Below, piece after piece: positions 47,341-59,157 of a stretch of 64,000 nucleotides of DNA. Where the stretch lies: assembly GCF_029168945.1 (NCBI RefSeq), contig NC_083608.1, forward strand, positions 16,882,136-16,946,135, in the 5' to 3' direction. Under the pieces are notes generated by a model. The model made no database searches, was not told where the DNA came from, and saw nothing but the letters and a program-made list of their open reading frames with translations. This stretch comes from Cannabis sativa (Eukaryota > Streptophyta > Magnoliopsida > Rosales > Cannabaceae). Position numbers and translations under genes: made by a program. Every line of letters begins with the position of its first letter. Within the stretch, counting starts at the first letter, position 1.

Positions 47341-47757
47341 CCCACAGTGTGTTAGGTATTACTATTATCATTTGTGAGATGTAGTCGTTTCTTTAGTTGA
47401 TTAAGTTCTCAGAATGAAATCTTACCATTTACCTTTTAGATACTATTATTATCTTTTACATTGTATTCAGTTTTATTGCTATTTATCATATGTCTCAAAA
47501 TCATGCCGTTGAAATTTGAAAGGAAAAAAGAAAGAAAAAATCTCCAACAGAGTTCATAACATATTTTAATTTAATGAAACAGAGGGTCATGGGGATAAAT
47601 TTCCCTTTTCCTATATTAACACAATACTACGACTAAGAACTAAAAAGCAAACACATTACAAGGTTTTTAACATAAAACAAAATTGTTCAAGGAACAGAAC
47701 CCAGAAGCTGGAATGTTTCAGAAGCAGGTAATGAAGGTTGATAACAGTTACATGTCC
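47341..47757. other. Convergent intergenic space and cyclophilin 3' UTR
   Basis: SPINDLY and the cyclophilin are transcribed towards each other with under 800 bp between stop codons. The part from about 47,560 is probably the cyclophilin 3' UTR. No other feature is seen. Confidence 0.5.
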
Positions 47758-49775
47758 CTAATCTTTGACTGACGTCCTTAGAATCTTTACTTCTTGAACG
47801 GGTCTGAAATGTTTAAGAAAAAAACACAACTAGTTCGTTAGATCATATTACAATTGGTTTTCTGTGAAAAATGAACTAGTCACGAGTACTACAAGAATTA
47901 TAAATTAAATTTCTCTGCAACTTATGGGGTAATTGGGTTATGAATACTTATCTTTTCACCAAAAAACATGAACATAGAAATATCACAAAAATAATAGAAG
48001 TGGTAGCTTCTTTCACAAAACTTGTCTCATGTTCTCATGTGATTTTATCTTGAAACAATATTAAGGAAGTGGCAGCTTCGGTTATGGTCAAAACTAATCT
48101 GACTATGGGCGAAACTTGTTTTTTTTGAATTAATTTAGACCAAAATAGTAGAAAATAGGTGATTGGAAGCAATTTATATGAACACTAGATTTTTTGTGGC
48201 ATCTATGAGAACGTTAAGATCTTTGCTGGAAAGCATGATCTTTTTACGATTATATCACTTTATAGCAAAACATTAAATCCAAATCAAACTCAATAGGAGT
48301 ATGAGAGAAAACATACCTATCAGTATTATCAGTTTGGACACTTCCAAGTCTTTTGATGATTTCCATCCCTTTACATACTCTTCCAAATATTGTGTGTTTT
48401 CCTGAAAGATGCAGCAATATTGGATAACTCATTAGAAGCAATGTAGCATGATATATCTTCTGGTAAAATCTGTAGTCATGAAGACCAATTGGAAAAGCAA
48501 ATTGAAAACCGCTGGTTTTTGTTTATATTTTCGGCCATGACTTCAAAAACTGTTTCCTGTGGGCACTCTACAATACTACTTGAATCTCAAATAATGTAAA
48601 ATTTTTATAGCTTTGAAAATAACTAACTTCTGAAGCTCCTCATTGTTGCAAAATGTTAATAGCTTTGAAAATAATGACGGTAAAACTTTGCTCCATCCAA
48701 ATTCTCGGACTACTAGCAGATTCAAAATGTTTTAAAAAATAAAAAGCCTACTTTTTTCATTTCAACTTAGTTGTAGTACACAACAAAACATTGCAAAATA
48801 TGATCAGTTTGGAAATTCACAAATAATGGTCATCAGTATTTAGTTCAAGGACAAACATCATGACCACACAACAAAAAGTGTAAAAGATGCATGTTGAACC
48901 AGCCAAACACAAAAAAAGTCGATATGTTTCATTTCATCAATTATCCAAAATATATTCATTAGATAAATCTGTAAGTAACAAGATAGAAACAAATTACCAT
49001 CCAAAGAAGGGCAAGGAGCAAGTGTAATGAAGAATTGACTTCCATTAGTATTGGGACCAGCATTAGCCATGGATAAAATTCCAGCTCCAGTATGCTTCAG
49101 CTCGGGTTTTATTTCATCCTCAAACTTTGAACTGAAATTGCAGTGATAAATCCATACAAAAGAAACAAGAGTTAACAAACCTGCATAAATCAAAAACCCC
49201 AAAAGAAATACCCACATCCCATAAGGATAGCACAAAGATCATCCATAGCATAAGAAATTGATAAAGAATATCAACCACAGTAGTAAAATGCATTACCCAT
49301 AAATAGATTCCCCACCTCTTCCTGTTCCCGTGGGATCCCCACCTTGCACTATAAAATCCTACCAAATACAAGTCAACAAACAGGCTCCGTAAGCACAAAA
49401 TCTAATTAAGAAAATCCCTAATTTACTAAGCATACATATATACATACATATAAGAGAAAAGAAAAAAAAAAAACCTTGATAATTCGGTGGAATTTGACAT
49501 TGTCGTAATAGCCTCTACGAGAAAGCTCAAGGAAGTTTCTGCAAGTTCTGGGGGAATGTTTGTAATAGAGCTACATAAAACAAAATTGAAACTGACATTG
49601 TTATATAATGATTTTGAGGGAAAGGTAAGGAGGCATTGGTGTGTTTAGTTTAGGTATGTTGTATTTTGTGATGAACCAAACCAAGTGAAAAGCATTAATT
49701 TACCTCGATTGTGAAAGCACCCATTGAAGTCTCGAGAGTGACCTCTGGAGCTCCTCCTTCTGCACTTGCCCACAT
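47758..49775 (-). CDS. CYP18-2: Peptidyl-prolyl cis-trans isomerase, CYP18-2/PPIL1 type (164 aa)
   Basis: Six exons on the minus strand: 49775-49704, 49570-49475, 49358-49297, 49131-48998, 48401-48317, 47803-47758. They total 495 bp, giving 164 aa plus stop, the usual length of this single-domain cyclophilin. Visible are [10 protein letters not shown] at the start, the catalytic [19 protein letters not shown] (the active-site FHRII and QGGD boxes), [16 protein letters not shown], and [20 protein letters not shown]. The enzyme isomerises X-Pro peptide bonds. The PPIL1 group is a spliceosome component binding SKIP/SNW1 in other eukaryotes (family knowledge). All introns are GT-AG. Start ATG at 49,775 is the only one in frame ahead of the conserved domain. 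Confidence 0.95.
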
Positions 49776-49796
49776 CTTTTTTTGGCACAAAGAACA

Positions 49797-49890
49797 GAAA
49801 GAAGAAGAAAGAAGAAGAAGAAGAAGAAAGACCAACCGAGCCGAGCTAATGCCTTATGCTCTCTCTCTCTCTCTCTCTCTCTCTCTAACA
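49797..49890 (-). promoter_or_regulatory. CT/GA-rich leader microsatellites of the cyclophilin gene
   Basis: A (GAA)n tract (49,797-49,830) and a (CT)14-like tract (49,859-49,886) lie directly upstream of the start codon. In gene sense they read (GA)n then (CTT)n. Such tracts are common around plant transcription starts. Their length makes them likely to be polymorphic. Confidence 0.6.
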
Positions 49891-49994
49891 AAGGGGCCAA
49901 TGGGTTTTCAAAAGTGAGTCTACGTTACGACGACGTTTTCATATTAAATTTTGGTTTATTTGCCGCAAAAGTGATCCGTTTTTTTAAGCATTGG

Positions 49995-50064
49995 TACGCG
50001 GGACACCAACAACTAGGGATGCACACAAGGCACGAAATTAGCGGGGAGTGTTTTTCCTGTCTCT
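49995..50064. repeat. Left remnant of a GGGG/CCCC-rich dispersed repeat
   Basis: Contains CTAGGGATGCACACAAGGCA and TAGCGGGGAGTGTTTTTCC, in the style of the right remnant at 52,393-52,545 (TTGTCGGGGTCGAG, CATCTCCGCCCCGTTTAACA, CGTCTCCGTCCTGTTCCCC). The antisense LINE lies between the two pieces, suggesting it landed in one repeat copy. Confidence 0.45.
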
Positions 50065-52207
50065 ATTTCTTTTTTTTTGAAAATGGCGTTTTATAAAATA
50101 AGGAGTTAGACCTCTCGGTCATTACAAAGGATAGAGACAGGTATGGAATGAACATCCACCCTTCCGGATATAGAGTTAGCAAAAGCCCACCTGGCCACAT
50201 TATGAGCCAAATAGTTACAAGTTCTAGAAATAAAAGAAAAGTTACAACTTAACATCAAAGTAGAAAGCTTTTTACATTGTTGAGTATAGTTATCAAATTC
50301 CCAACAGGTATGAGTCCCCGTCAAGGTCTTGATTACCGTCATTGAATCACTCTCTACCAATACAAAGCGGTGCTGCTGAGAAACCGCTGTCTCCACGGCC
50401 AACAAGACAGCTGCAGCTTCCCCAACAAGGGGGTCCGAAAAACAAAGTGCTGAAGTAGCAACCCACAAAATGGTCTCCCTATGATCCCTGGCAATGGCCA
50501 CCGCGCACATGGAGTCAGAACCAACTCTAACATCACAGTTGATCTTGATCCAGTCTTCAGGAGGAGGAACCCAAACATGAGACCCAACTACCTTCAAATG
50601 AGTAAGTAAACTAGAGGCATAATCTGCGTAACAGCAAGAGATAGAGTCAATATATTTAAAAATACTACCCGACCCATTCATATGAACCTTGTCGTTGCGC
50701 GCTTTCCAAATCGTATCAACTACTATCGAAGCATATAGGAAAACTTTGTCAATATCCACCCCTTGTGACTTTAAGTTCCAAATGAACTTAACCCAATCCC
50801 ACATACGAGCACCCGAATCCACAACAGGCATGAGTCCCCAAGGGGAGGAACGCCACAGGTGAGAGGCAAAATCACAGTAGAGAAACAAATGTTCTACCGT
50901 CTCATCTTCCCTTCCACACATAGGGCACAAGACCTCATCAATATGCATTCTTCTAGCAAGAGAGACACGAGTGGGCAGAGCATTAGAGAGGACACTCCAC
51001 CAAAGAATTTTATGTCTCTCAAGGGTCTTAGAACTCCAAAGTTTGTTCCAAAGGTGCGGGGCAACATTACACGGGGGAGCCCGTTCCAAAGCTTGAATAA
51101 GGCAAGCAGATTTGGTAGAAAATCCACCATTCGTTTCTTTAGTCCAGATCCACCTATCACCCTCCTGACCACTAGGCTTGCCACCTTTGATGATGTTGCT
51201 TATAGTTTCCTGGTCAAAAAGCCTTACAAGTTTCTGAAGGTCCCAGTCCCCATTAGGAAGGAGTAAGTCCGCCACGAGCCTAAGGTTATCCGGAGGCCAA
51301 GTAATGGGTTTTGGGGTGAAGTCTCTACCATGGATGACCCAGGGATCCTCCCAAATCTTAGTGTCCTTCCCATTGGAAATAAGTTTGCAAGCCCCTTTCT
51401 TGAGAATATCCTTGGTACGAACAACATTTTTCCAGAACCACGAGTCAGAGTCCTTAAAAGAGCTCTCAAAGAATTTTTTCCCTCTAAGGTACTTTGCCCT
51501 CAGAACTTGACAACACAAAGATTGGTCCCCGATCAGCATGGCCCAGCCCCACTTAGCTAGTAAAGCTTTATTCATTTCCCCCGTCTTGCGGAACCCCAGA
51601 CCTCCCCGAGACTTGGGTAAACACAAGTTGTCCCAAGCTTTTAAGCAGATGCCCTTGTTCCCTTGTTCGCAGCCCCACCAGAAATCTCTGACCATCCCAT
51701 CAATCTTAGAGGCAAGGCTTTTGGAGAGTTTTGTTGTCTGCATGGTATACACAGGCAACGCTAGTCCCACAGATTTGATTAAAGTAGCACGACCTGCCTT
51801 GGACAGGGATTTCAACTTCCAGCCATGAAGTTTTGAAACAAGGTTATCCAGAATGAAATGGAAATCTGCATCCTTCTGACGGGACCTAAAAATTGGGAGC
51901 CCCAAGTAATTGATGTTTCCCACCGGAATATTGAGCCCAATATCCCTCATGATGCCTCTCCTCATACTCTCAGCCGTGTTATTACTAAAAAAGATTGAAG
52001 TTTTTAGCTTGTTTACCCTCTGACCCGACCAGCTACAAAATTTTTCCAGACAGTCCCAAAAACCCCGGGCTTCCTCAATATTTGCTCTCCCCACTAAAAT
52101 TAGGTCATCCGCAAAGAACAGGTGTGAGAGTCTAGGGCCACCTCTACTCAACTGAATGCCACGAATGGTCCCGCACTGAAGAGCCTTCTCAAGAATTATT
52201 TTCAAAA
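50065..52207 (-). mobile_element. 5'-truncated L1-type LINE, antisense to ELM1
   Basis: Poly-A appears as a T run at 50,068-50,076 on the plus strand. The element ends abruptly inside the reverse transcriptase at about 52,207, typical of incomplete target-primed reverse transcription. No target duplication is obvious. It sits between the cyclophilin and ELM1 promoters, about 300 bp from the cyclophilin start. Confidence 0.85.
50106..52205 (-). CDS. LINE ORF2 C-terminal part, 699 codons uninterrupted
   Basis: The open frame begins within the reverse transcriptase just before [14 protein letters not shown] (catalytic FADD). It continues through thumb-like sequence ([32 protein letters not shown]), a zf-RVT zinc-binding region ([34 protein letters not shown]) and an RNase H-like domain ([45 protein letters not shown]). 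It ends at TAG at 50,106-50,108. It lacks endonuclease and the RT fingers, so it cannot transpose. The absence of any stop or frameshift over 2.1 kb implies a recent insertion, in contrast to the split LINE at 12.5-36.8 kb. Confidence 0.92.
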   Translation of the reverse strand: MKIILEKALQCGTIRGIQLSRGGPRLSHLFFADDLILVGRANIEEARGFWDCLEKFCSWSGQRVNKLKTSIFFSNNTAESMRRGIMRDIGLNIPVGNINYLGLPIFRSRQKDADFHFILDNLVSKLHGWKLKSLSKAGRATLIKSVGLALPVYTMQTTKLSKSLASKIDGMVRDFWWGCEQGNKGICLKAWDNLCLPKSRGGLGFRKTGEMNKALLAKWGWAMLIGDQSLCCQVLRAKYLRGKKFFESSFKDSDSWFWKNVVRTKDILKKGACKLISNGKDTKIWEDPWVIHGRDFTPKPITWPPDNLRLVADLLLPNGDWDLQKLVRLFDQETISNIIKGGKPSGQEGDRWIWTKETNGGFSTKSACLIQALERAPPCNVAPHLWNKLWSSKTLERHKILWWSVLSNALPTRVSLARRMHIDEVLCPMCGREDETVEHLFLYCDFASHLWRSSPWGLMPVVDSGARMWDWVKFIWNLKSQGVDIDKVFLYASIVVDTIWKARNDKVHMNGSGSIFKYIDSISCCYADYASSLLTHLKVVGSHVWVPPPEDWIKINCDVRVGSDSMCAVAIARDHRETILWVATSALCFSDPLVGEAAAVLLAVETAVSQQHRFVLVESDSMTVIKTLTGTHTCWEFDNYTQQCKKLSTLMLSCNFSFISRTCNYLAHNVARWAFANSISGRVDVHSIPVSILCNDREV

Positions 52208-53500
52208 TTTAAATATATAAAATTATTAAATTATATAAAAATTTAAAATATTACATATTATTTATTATTTAATATAGTAATTATTATACAAAAATACAAT
52301 TTAAAAAATTATAAAAATGATATTAATACACCAAAAAATACAAACACGTATGTAAAATATAAAATATTAATAAATTTTTTTTAATAGATTAAAAGGGTCC
52401 TTGTCGGGGTCGAGAGTGTCATCCCCATCTCCGCCCCGTTTAACATTTGGAGACAAAAATTAATTCTCGTCTCCGTCCTGTTCCCCATTTAGACGAAGAA
52501 TCCCTGCTCATTAGGGACAGGTCCCTGCGAGGCCCCATCTTATAAGGAAAATGTACATCTCTACCAACAACGCTTCTATAACCACGATAAAGTGACACTT
52601 TATAATTAATTGATATTTGATAATTTTTTATAATTTTTTTTTAAAGTAAAATAAGTGAGACTCAATATTAAATTACCAACATATTAATATTTCTACATTT
52701 TTTTTTACTTAGTTGGAGTAAAAGGATTTCTCATTAAAAAAAATATTTTCGATCAGATTCCATTTAATTTTAGTAGAAAATACATGCACAAAGTATCATA
52801 GATAATTGTCACCCTAAGTCTCTTAATAAATACATTAAATTTGCATCAAGTTATTATTTCTTTTATACTTTTAATAAATACATTAAATTTGCATGAAGTT
52901 TTACAATTTTACAATAAAAGTACAATCTAAAAATTGCTACAAATATATAAAAAAATATTTTTTGTGTTAAATATAACATATTTTTTACATTTTATTTATT
53001 AAATTCTCATGTTGAAGTAATTTCTCAAAGGATAATGATACAACAATTTAGGAATAAGTTGAAGAATATTTTTTTTTGTATCTATTAATCAAAAGTACTC
53101 TTATATTAAATTTTATTAAAATGTACCCACTTTTATAAGTGGGTTGCTCAATATATCTTCACCCTTTACTTAAATTAAATCTAGTACATAATTTACAGTA
53201 AAAATTAAAATAAGTAAAGTAAACCGAGTATACAAATCAATCGAGGAAATTACACTCAATACTCTTTTTATATTGTCCTCTTTTATTTTTACTTTCTTTT
53301 TTAAAGTCTATCATTTTTACTTTTTTTTTTAAAATATTGTACTAATTTTGCCCATGTCACTTCAAGATACTCTCCATATGACTCTCTTATGTCAGGGTAT
53401 TTTGGTTACAATACATATAAAAACAGGTATGTTTCAATTAAATATAAAATTAGAGGTAAATTTGATTAATTGATTAATAAAAGTGGTATTTTCAACATAC
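52208..53500. other. AT-rich intergenic DNA with part of a GGGG-rich repeat
   Basis: 52,208-52,392 is almost pure A/T. 52,393-52,545 is the CCCC/GGGG-rich repeat remnant. The rest is ordinary AT-rich sequence with no coding frame. Confidence 0.55.
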
Positions 53501-53546
53501 CCCTGTACAATCTACATCTAATTTCCTCCACAACCTACGACATTGA

Positions 53547-53604
53547 TGGCCCAATTTATCTGGGCTCAAATCTAGAAAGCCCAAGAAGTCATCCCAAGGC
53601 CCAA
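53547..53604. promoter_or_regulatory. Cluster of GGCCCA/TGGGCT site II-like motifs upstream of ELM1
   Basis: Four motifs occur in about 56 bp: TGGCCCAA at 53,547-53,554, TGGGCT at 53,561-53,566, AAGCCCA at 53,577-53,583 and AGGCCCAA at 53,597-53,604. TGGGCY site II elements bind TCP factors and are enriched in promoters of plant mitochondrial and growth genes (established knowledge). That suits ELM1, about 130-190 bp upstream of its start codon. Confidence 0.6.
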
Positions 53605-53734
53605 GTGTTGCAAAAAAACAGTTCCGACAGTGCAACTGCAACTAGAACCAGAATGATGATCATGAAATTTCCATGGAATTTGAATAAGATTCTCTAAAAC
53701 GCAGAACAGGTTGCTTGCGGTGGAGCCTCCTCAA

Positions 53735-56700
53735 ATGAGGCCAATCAGGCTCCCCGAAGTTACAATCGGAATTTCTGGATCGCCGGAGATATTCTCCCGT
53801 GGAATCCACGGCGTTATCAAACGTGCCGTCATCATAGGAAACGGCTTCGCCGGTGCCGAGAATCAGTGCATCGGTTTGGTTCGTGGTCTTGGCCTCTCAG
53901 GTCGCCATTCTCTTTACGTGAGTATTTTCATTATTATAATATTTATTTATTTTTGTAACGAGAATTCGAGCCAGTCAAAGATCAGTAGAAACTTGCACAA
54001 AATTTGCGTTTTTTTTCTTTAATAATAATAAAAAAATTATTTGTTAAATGCAGCGTGTGAGTAGACCTAGAGGAGGAATCAACGATTGGCTTCACTGGAT
54101 TCCAGTTGCTCTACACAAAAAATTAGAGCACTTGTTCAGGAGGATTCATGGAAGCTTGCGGCTTAGAATACCAGCTAAAGGGCACAGAGTAAATCCCATT
54201 TCGTTTGGGCAAAATGGTATTGTTTTTCTTACTGTTTTTATTGGAAGAAATAAAAGGAAGAATCTTGAAATTTTTGGTGATTTTTTTTTTCTTTCTTTTC
54301 AAATGATTGCATATACTGAACATGGTGGTGGACTAGAGCAGGCATAACTGATATCTTAGAGGCTGATGCAAATCATATTGCAAATATGGCTCGTGAAAAT
54401 TTGGATAAGTATGTTTATTTTGCTGGCACTGTTCAGAAGATTTTGAAGAATTGTGTTGTATTTTGTTTTTTGTATATCATGCAATGTTCTTATGTTTGTC
54501 TCCAATTATTGATAGTTTTGTTCTTCAGGGATGGTCCGTTGCTTGTGGTAGCATCTGGAAGGGATACCATTTGTGTTTCAAGCACTATAAAGCGTTTAGC
54601 TCCAGAAAGTGTTTTTGTTGTACAGGTTTTGCTTAAATTTGTTCTCAATTTGATATTTTACTTCTGCTTATATAATTTGTTTCTTTGTAGCTTCTGAGGA
54701 GGACCTGATGTGCTATTGTTATCTGTTTCTGTTTACTGGGCCTAAATATTTTTTTCTTTCTGAAGACTTATTGTTTGTTGAGTGTTTGCTTATTAAATAA
54801 TACATTGGAATTATGTTGGGTCAGTTGCTTGATAGATTTATCTTTCTCTTAATTAAGTTGCAATTGCAGTCATTTGATTTTCTAACTTAGTTTTCTTTCT
54901 CATTTTAGCAATGTGGTTTTGATGTATAGGAAAATGGAAATATCAGGGCATCTCAAGCGCATTCTTTTCTTTGGCTTTTGTGTTTCAGATTCAACATCCT
55001 AGGACGCATCTGAATAGGTTTGATTTGGTCATAACTCCCCGTCATGATTATTACCCATTGACACCTCATGCACAGAAGCAAATTCCATGGTTTTTACGAA
55101 GGTGGATTACTCCACGTGAACCACCTGGTAGGAATGTGGTGGGTACCTTCGACAGAAGAGCTAAATGCCTAGTCTAGTTTCAGATTAGTTTTGTAGTCAT
55201 CATGCAAGTATATATCGAGATCATTTTTTTGTCGATTTTGTTCAGGTTCTCACCCTTGGAGCTCTTCACCAAGCTGACTCTGCTGCACTAAAGAAAGCTG
55301 CTTCTGCCTGGCATGATGAGTTGGCATTGCTTCCCAAACCTTTGGTTGTGGTTAACATTGGAGGCCCTTCAAGTAATTAGTTTGCATATATAAATTAATT
55401 ACGACTTATTTCACAGGGCCTCTATTTTATTGGATGTCATTTTGTTGTTCTTGAGCATGGGTCATCTCCTTTTAGTATTTTTGGATTTTGTTGATAGGTA
55501 GGGAGTCTGTTTTAAGTCATTCAAGTTTAACTTTATTGTAGTTCTCTGATGCGGCTTGGAGAAATTTGACAGTAGGGACTGCATTATTTTTTTGCTATTA
55601 TGTATATAGTACGATAACTTAGTATTGTGAAAATAGTTTTTTTTTTTCCACAGAAATTGTTTGAGAGCTGAATGATATTGTTAGAGCCTTGTAGCACCAG
55701 AATTTTGCCATATTCTCTAGTTAAGAATTTTCTTTACTATACAAAGAACATTAGCCATATAATTATAAGGTCTTGTATGCTAGGCTATTTCATATTTAAA
55801 GTTGCATATTAGGCTTCATTTATCTTTATTTCTCACTGTTTGATCTTGTATCCCTTTTTATTTGAATAATGATCCATGATATTTTAAATAGGAAATTGTC
55901 GTTATGATGTGGATCTTGCTAATCAGTTAGCATGTATGTTACAAAATGTCCTTCCGAGTTGTGGAAGTGTGAGAATATCTTTCTCTAGACGAACTCCTAA
56001 GAAGGTATGATACAAATGCACCCCCTATGATTATAGGTTTTATTATGTAGTATGGACTTATATCCTGAATGTGTTTGTCAACAGGTGTCAAAAGTTTTTG
56101 TTAAAGAGTTAAGTACTAATCCGAAAGTATACATTTGGAATGGTGAAGGTACTTATCATTTGATGCATGAACATCCTTATTTCCTACACTTTTGTAGATG
56201 TATACGTAAGTAGTGTTGAGATTATTAATTCATATTCTATGCTACTGCTTAGGTCCAAATCCACACTTGGGGCATCTAGCTTGGGCTGATGCTTTTGTAA
56301 TCACAGCTGATACCGTCAGTATGTTGAGTGAGGCTTGCACTACGGGGTATGTTACAAGAATGATGATGAGGCTAATTGTTGTCTCTAACTATGCATCTGT
56401 TCTTGATATTGATAAAATTTTGATACACTGTTTTTGGTCTCAGCAAGCCTGTTTATGTAATTGGTGCTGAACGGTGTACATGGAAGTTTGCAGACTTCCA
56501 GAAGTCTTTACAGGAACGAGGAGCAGCTCGACCATTTACTGGGAAAGAGGATGTAAGTTGGCAGTTATTTTATTTTTCTTGTATATGTTGCTAATTTAAG
56601 GATCTACAGTTTTTGTGAAATATTTCTTGAAAAAATTGTTCACTTGTTAATTTTTTTTTCTTCTAAATCTATCAATTGGAAAGGATGGATCTTAAAGAAC

Positions 56701-57168
56701 TCTCTCGAGCATGATTAATTGAATCATGCATCCTTTGCAGTATCAATGGTTCAATGCAGCTCTAGTTTACACACATAGGAAGCTTTTCTACAATCAGTTT
56801 TTATCAAATAAAATGAATCTATCTATGGTTGCTTTCGAATGAAGAACTCTCTTTGTTAGAACACGAGTTGGGCTGTATTTTTTTTCATGATGCATATCTT
56901 GTGTGGCAGGGATCACATGTGTTATTTGTTAATAGTTAGCATTTACAATATGGCGTGTAATAAGCGTTGTTATTTAAGTTACTTACAGTGAAAGTTATTT
57001 GAAGATGTTTTATCATTGTCTCGACCAACATTTAAGCGATATAAATTTGATTGATTTTGTTGATAGATGTCCCAAAGCTGGAGCTATCCTCCTCTTAATG
57101 ACACTGCAGAAGCTGCCCATGTGGTAAAAATGGCACTCTCTGAACGTGGATGGAGTATACTTACATAG
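53735..57168 (+). CDS. ELM1: Mitochondrial fission protein ELM1 (422 aa)
   Basis: Exons: 53735-53917, 54054-54216, 54342-54408, 54529-54625, 54989-55138, 55246-55372, 55892-56004, 56085-56148, 56253-56346, 56444-56552, 57067-57168. They total 1,269 bp with no stop, close to the family's roughly 427 residues. Diagnostic stretches are RAVIIGNGFAGAENQCIGLV near the N-terminus, RVSRPRGG, VVQIQHPRTHLNRFDLVITP, RHDYYPLTPHAQKQIPW, PKPLVVVNIGGPS and the C-terminal SWSYPPLNDTAEAAHVV. ELM1 is a plant-specific DUF1022-type protein that sits on the mitochondrial outer face and recruits the dynamin DRP3A for fission (established for Arabidopsis). ATG 53,735 begins the conserved MRPI. Exon 2's donor at 54,217 was chosen because its phase joins ITDILEAD. 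Confidence 0.93.
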
Positions 57169-57420
57169 TGGCTGGTCTTACGAAGTTTTTGCTCAGTCTT
57201 TTTGTGTAAGATGTTAAATCCTTTTTCTTCTTTTTCATCTTTCCTCCCAAGAGTAGTTTTCCCAGTTTTGTTTAGCTTAGGTATTTTTGTATTGATTGAG
57301 AGTGAGGCTCATGAGTAGAACACCAGCAGAACTGAGTGTCTATTGTATCATTGTATGTATAATAGATGAGACAAGTTTTGATCTTTTTCTCTTCCCAAAA
57401 GAAAAGAGTAATGACGTGCA
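57169..57420 (+). other. ELM1 3' untranslated region
   Basis: Follows TAG at 57,166-57,168. T-rich with no further coding. The end is approximate. Confidence 0.45.
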
Positions 57421-57544
57421 CAATCTATGCTTAAACATTACATTGATATGATAGGTTTTTTAACCAATAGGACATATAGTTTTCAAAAGTAGTATCACTT
57501 GTATTAATGTTTGAGCGCATATTTTAAGTGCAAGTTCAAGAAAG

Positions 57545-57900
57545 GGTTTATAAATAGGGATTATTTCACAAAAACATAAAAACAACAAAAAAAAATTACA
57601 AAAATACGGTTTCACGGAATTTTAAATACTTTTACGATTTTTTTGATTTTATTTACAGAAAATATGGTTTTTTTATATTGTAATCTTGTTAATTTGTTGT
57701 TGATTTTTTGTTATCTGTATGATATTTTATGTTGTTATTTTGATGTTACTTTTATGTAATTTTCTTGTTGATTTTATGTTGTTTTCGTATTATTTTTTAG
57801 AAAACCGTAAAAATATATAAAAAAAAATTCTTTGAACGTAAAAATATAATTATTTTACAAAAAATGGTGTCTTATGTAATTATTCCTTATAAATATAAGT
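57545..57900. mobile_element. Possible MITE downstream of ELM1
   Basis: TTATAAATAGGGATTATTTC at about 57,549 is approximately inverted at about 57,875-57,896 (GTAATTATTCCTTATAAATA). Inner segments such as TACGGTTT and AAACCGTA also pair. The ends are short and degenerate. Confidence 0.45.
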
Positions 57901-58072
57901 AATTTAACCCTATGTTGCTAATTGAAGTGGTAATTTTGTTTTGGATCCAGTCTTTTAAAATTAACTTTTAAGTCTTATTTTTACCTTTTTCGAAAGAAAA
58001 AAGCTATACTTTTAGAAAAAAACAAACATTTATGAATTAGACGAAAATATTTTGTTAGATTTTTAGCTTTTA

Positions 58073-58389
58073 TTTTGTAAAAGTTACCGATTGGACTTTA
58101 TGTTTTATTAAATGACAAAATGAATTCTGTATTTTTTAAAATGGTAAAAATAAGATCTTGTGTTTAATTTTTGACGATTTTTTTTTAATATAACTAACTT
58201 GAAAACAATTCCTAACATGAACAAATACAGACAATGAAAACAGCTTTGTCATAACACCCTTAGATGATTATTATTAAATTTTATTTTAATAAAAAATCAA
58301 TTCAAGTTTTATTTGTACCATTTTGGTAAATACAAGGTCTATTTCGTTATTTAACAAAATAAAAAATCTAATTAATAATTTTTACAAAA
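58073..58389. mobile_element. Foldback element with ~87-bp inverted arms
   Basis: The left arm 58,073-58,160 (TTTTGTAAAAGTTACCGATT...AAAATGGTAAAAATAAGA) pairs with 58,303-58,389 (TACCATTTTGGTAAATACAA...AATTTTTACAAAA). It is non-coding and lies about 1 kb upstream of CASP. Confidence 0.65.
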
Positions 58390-59030
58390 CACATGATAGA
58401 AAATGGTATTTACCCTTTAATAAATTTAACATAAGTTGTTAATTTAGAGAATAAAAGCGAAAAGAATCAAGGCAAGGAGGAACCCACCAAATTATGGCCC
58501 CCAATCCCACTTTTCATAATCTGCAGTAGTGTTATTTGTTTACTATTTATAAACTCATTGATCATCATTCCTACCTTTTGTCATAAGAATATCACAACTA
58601 TTTGACTTTGTTTTGCTGGATTTGGGAGACTTATATAACATGGTGGTTTAGCTGACTACTTTTATATAGTAAAAGAAAAAACTTCTTTGCACTTTCTATG
58701 GCTGTCTTTAATTTCTTTATTTAAAACTATACTACTTTTTCTTAATACTTTTACATACTCAAAATCCATTGTGTGACATATCACAAAAGCCTCATAACCA
58801 CCATTTGATCTGCCATACAATCATATGATTAATTAAATAAATCCTTGATCAATATATTTATGAAGTTGAGCAGTTGTATATAATTAGGTTGACTTAATCC
58901 ATTTATTTATTTCATGTTTTAAATCAAAAGTCATTCCTACTAAAAGTTTCATAATTATTAGTAGATAACAACAACTCTCGTTTTCTCCCATTTACTTAAT
59001 ATAATATTACTATGCAAAAAAGGCCATCTC
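58390..59030. other. CASP upstream region
   Basis: AT-rich sequence with no gene. It serves as the promoter region of the CASP gene. I could not assign specific MYB-type sites with confidence. Confidence 0.5.
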
Positions 59031-59038
59031 TATATATA
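59031..59038 (+). promoter_or_regulatory. TATA box of the CASP gene
   Basis: TATATATA in the context CATCTCTATATATAAGATC, 120 bp before the start codon. It predicts a transcription start near 59,065 and a leader of about 90 bp. Confidence 0.7.
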
Positions 59039-59157
59039 AGATCAATATCCATACCATTAATTTCATCCCACCAAAGCATAATACAATCTCATCTCTTCAT
59101 CCATTACTACTCAAATCAAGTGTAACATATTCTTATTTATTCTCAAAGTAGAAGAAA

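Noticed and set aside
49782..50096. Frames across the GAA and CT microsatellites upstream of the cyclophilin
   Set aside because: Produced by the simple repeats (poly-Lys/Arg-Glu or Ser-Leu).
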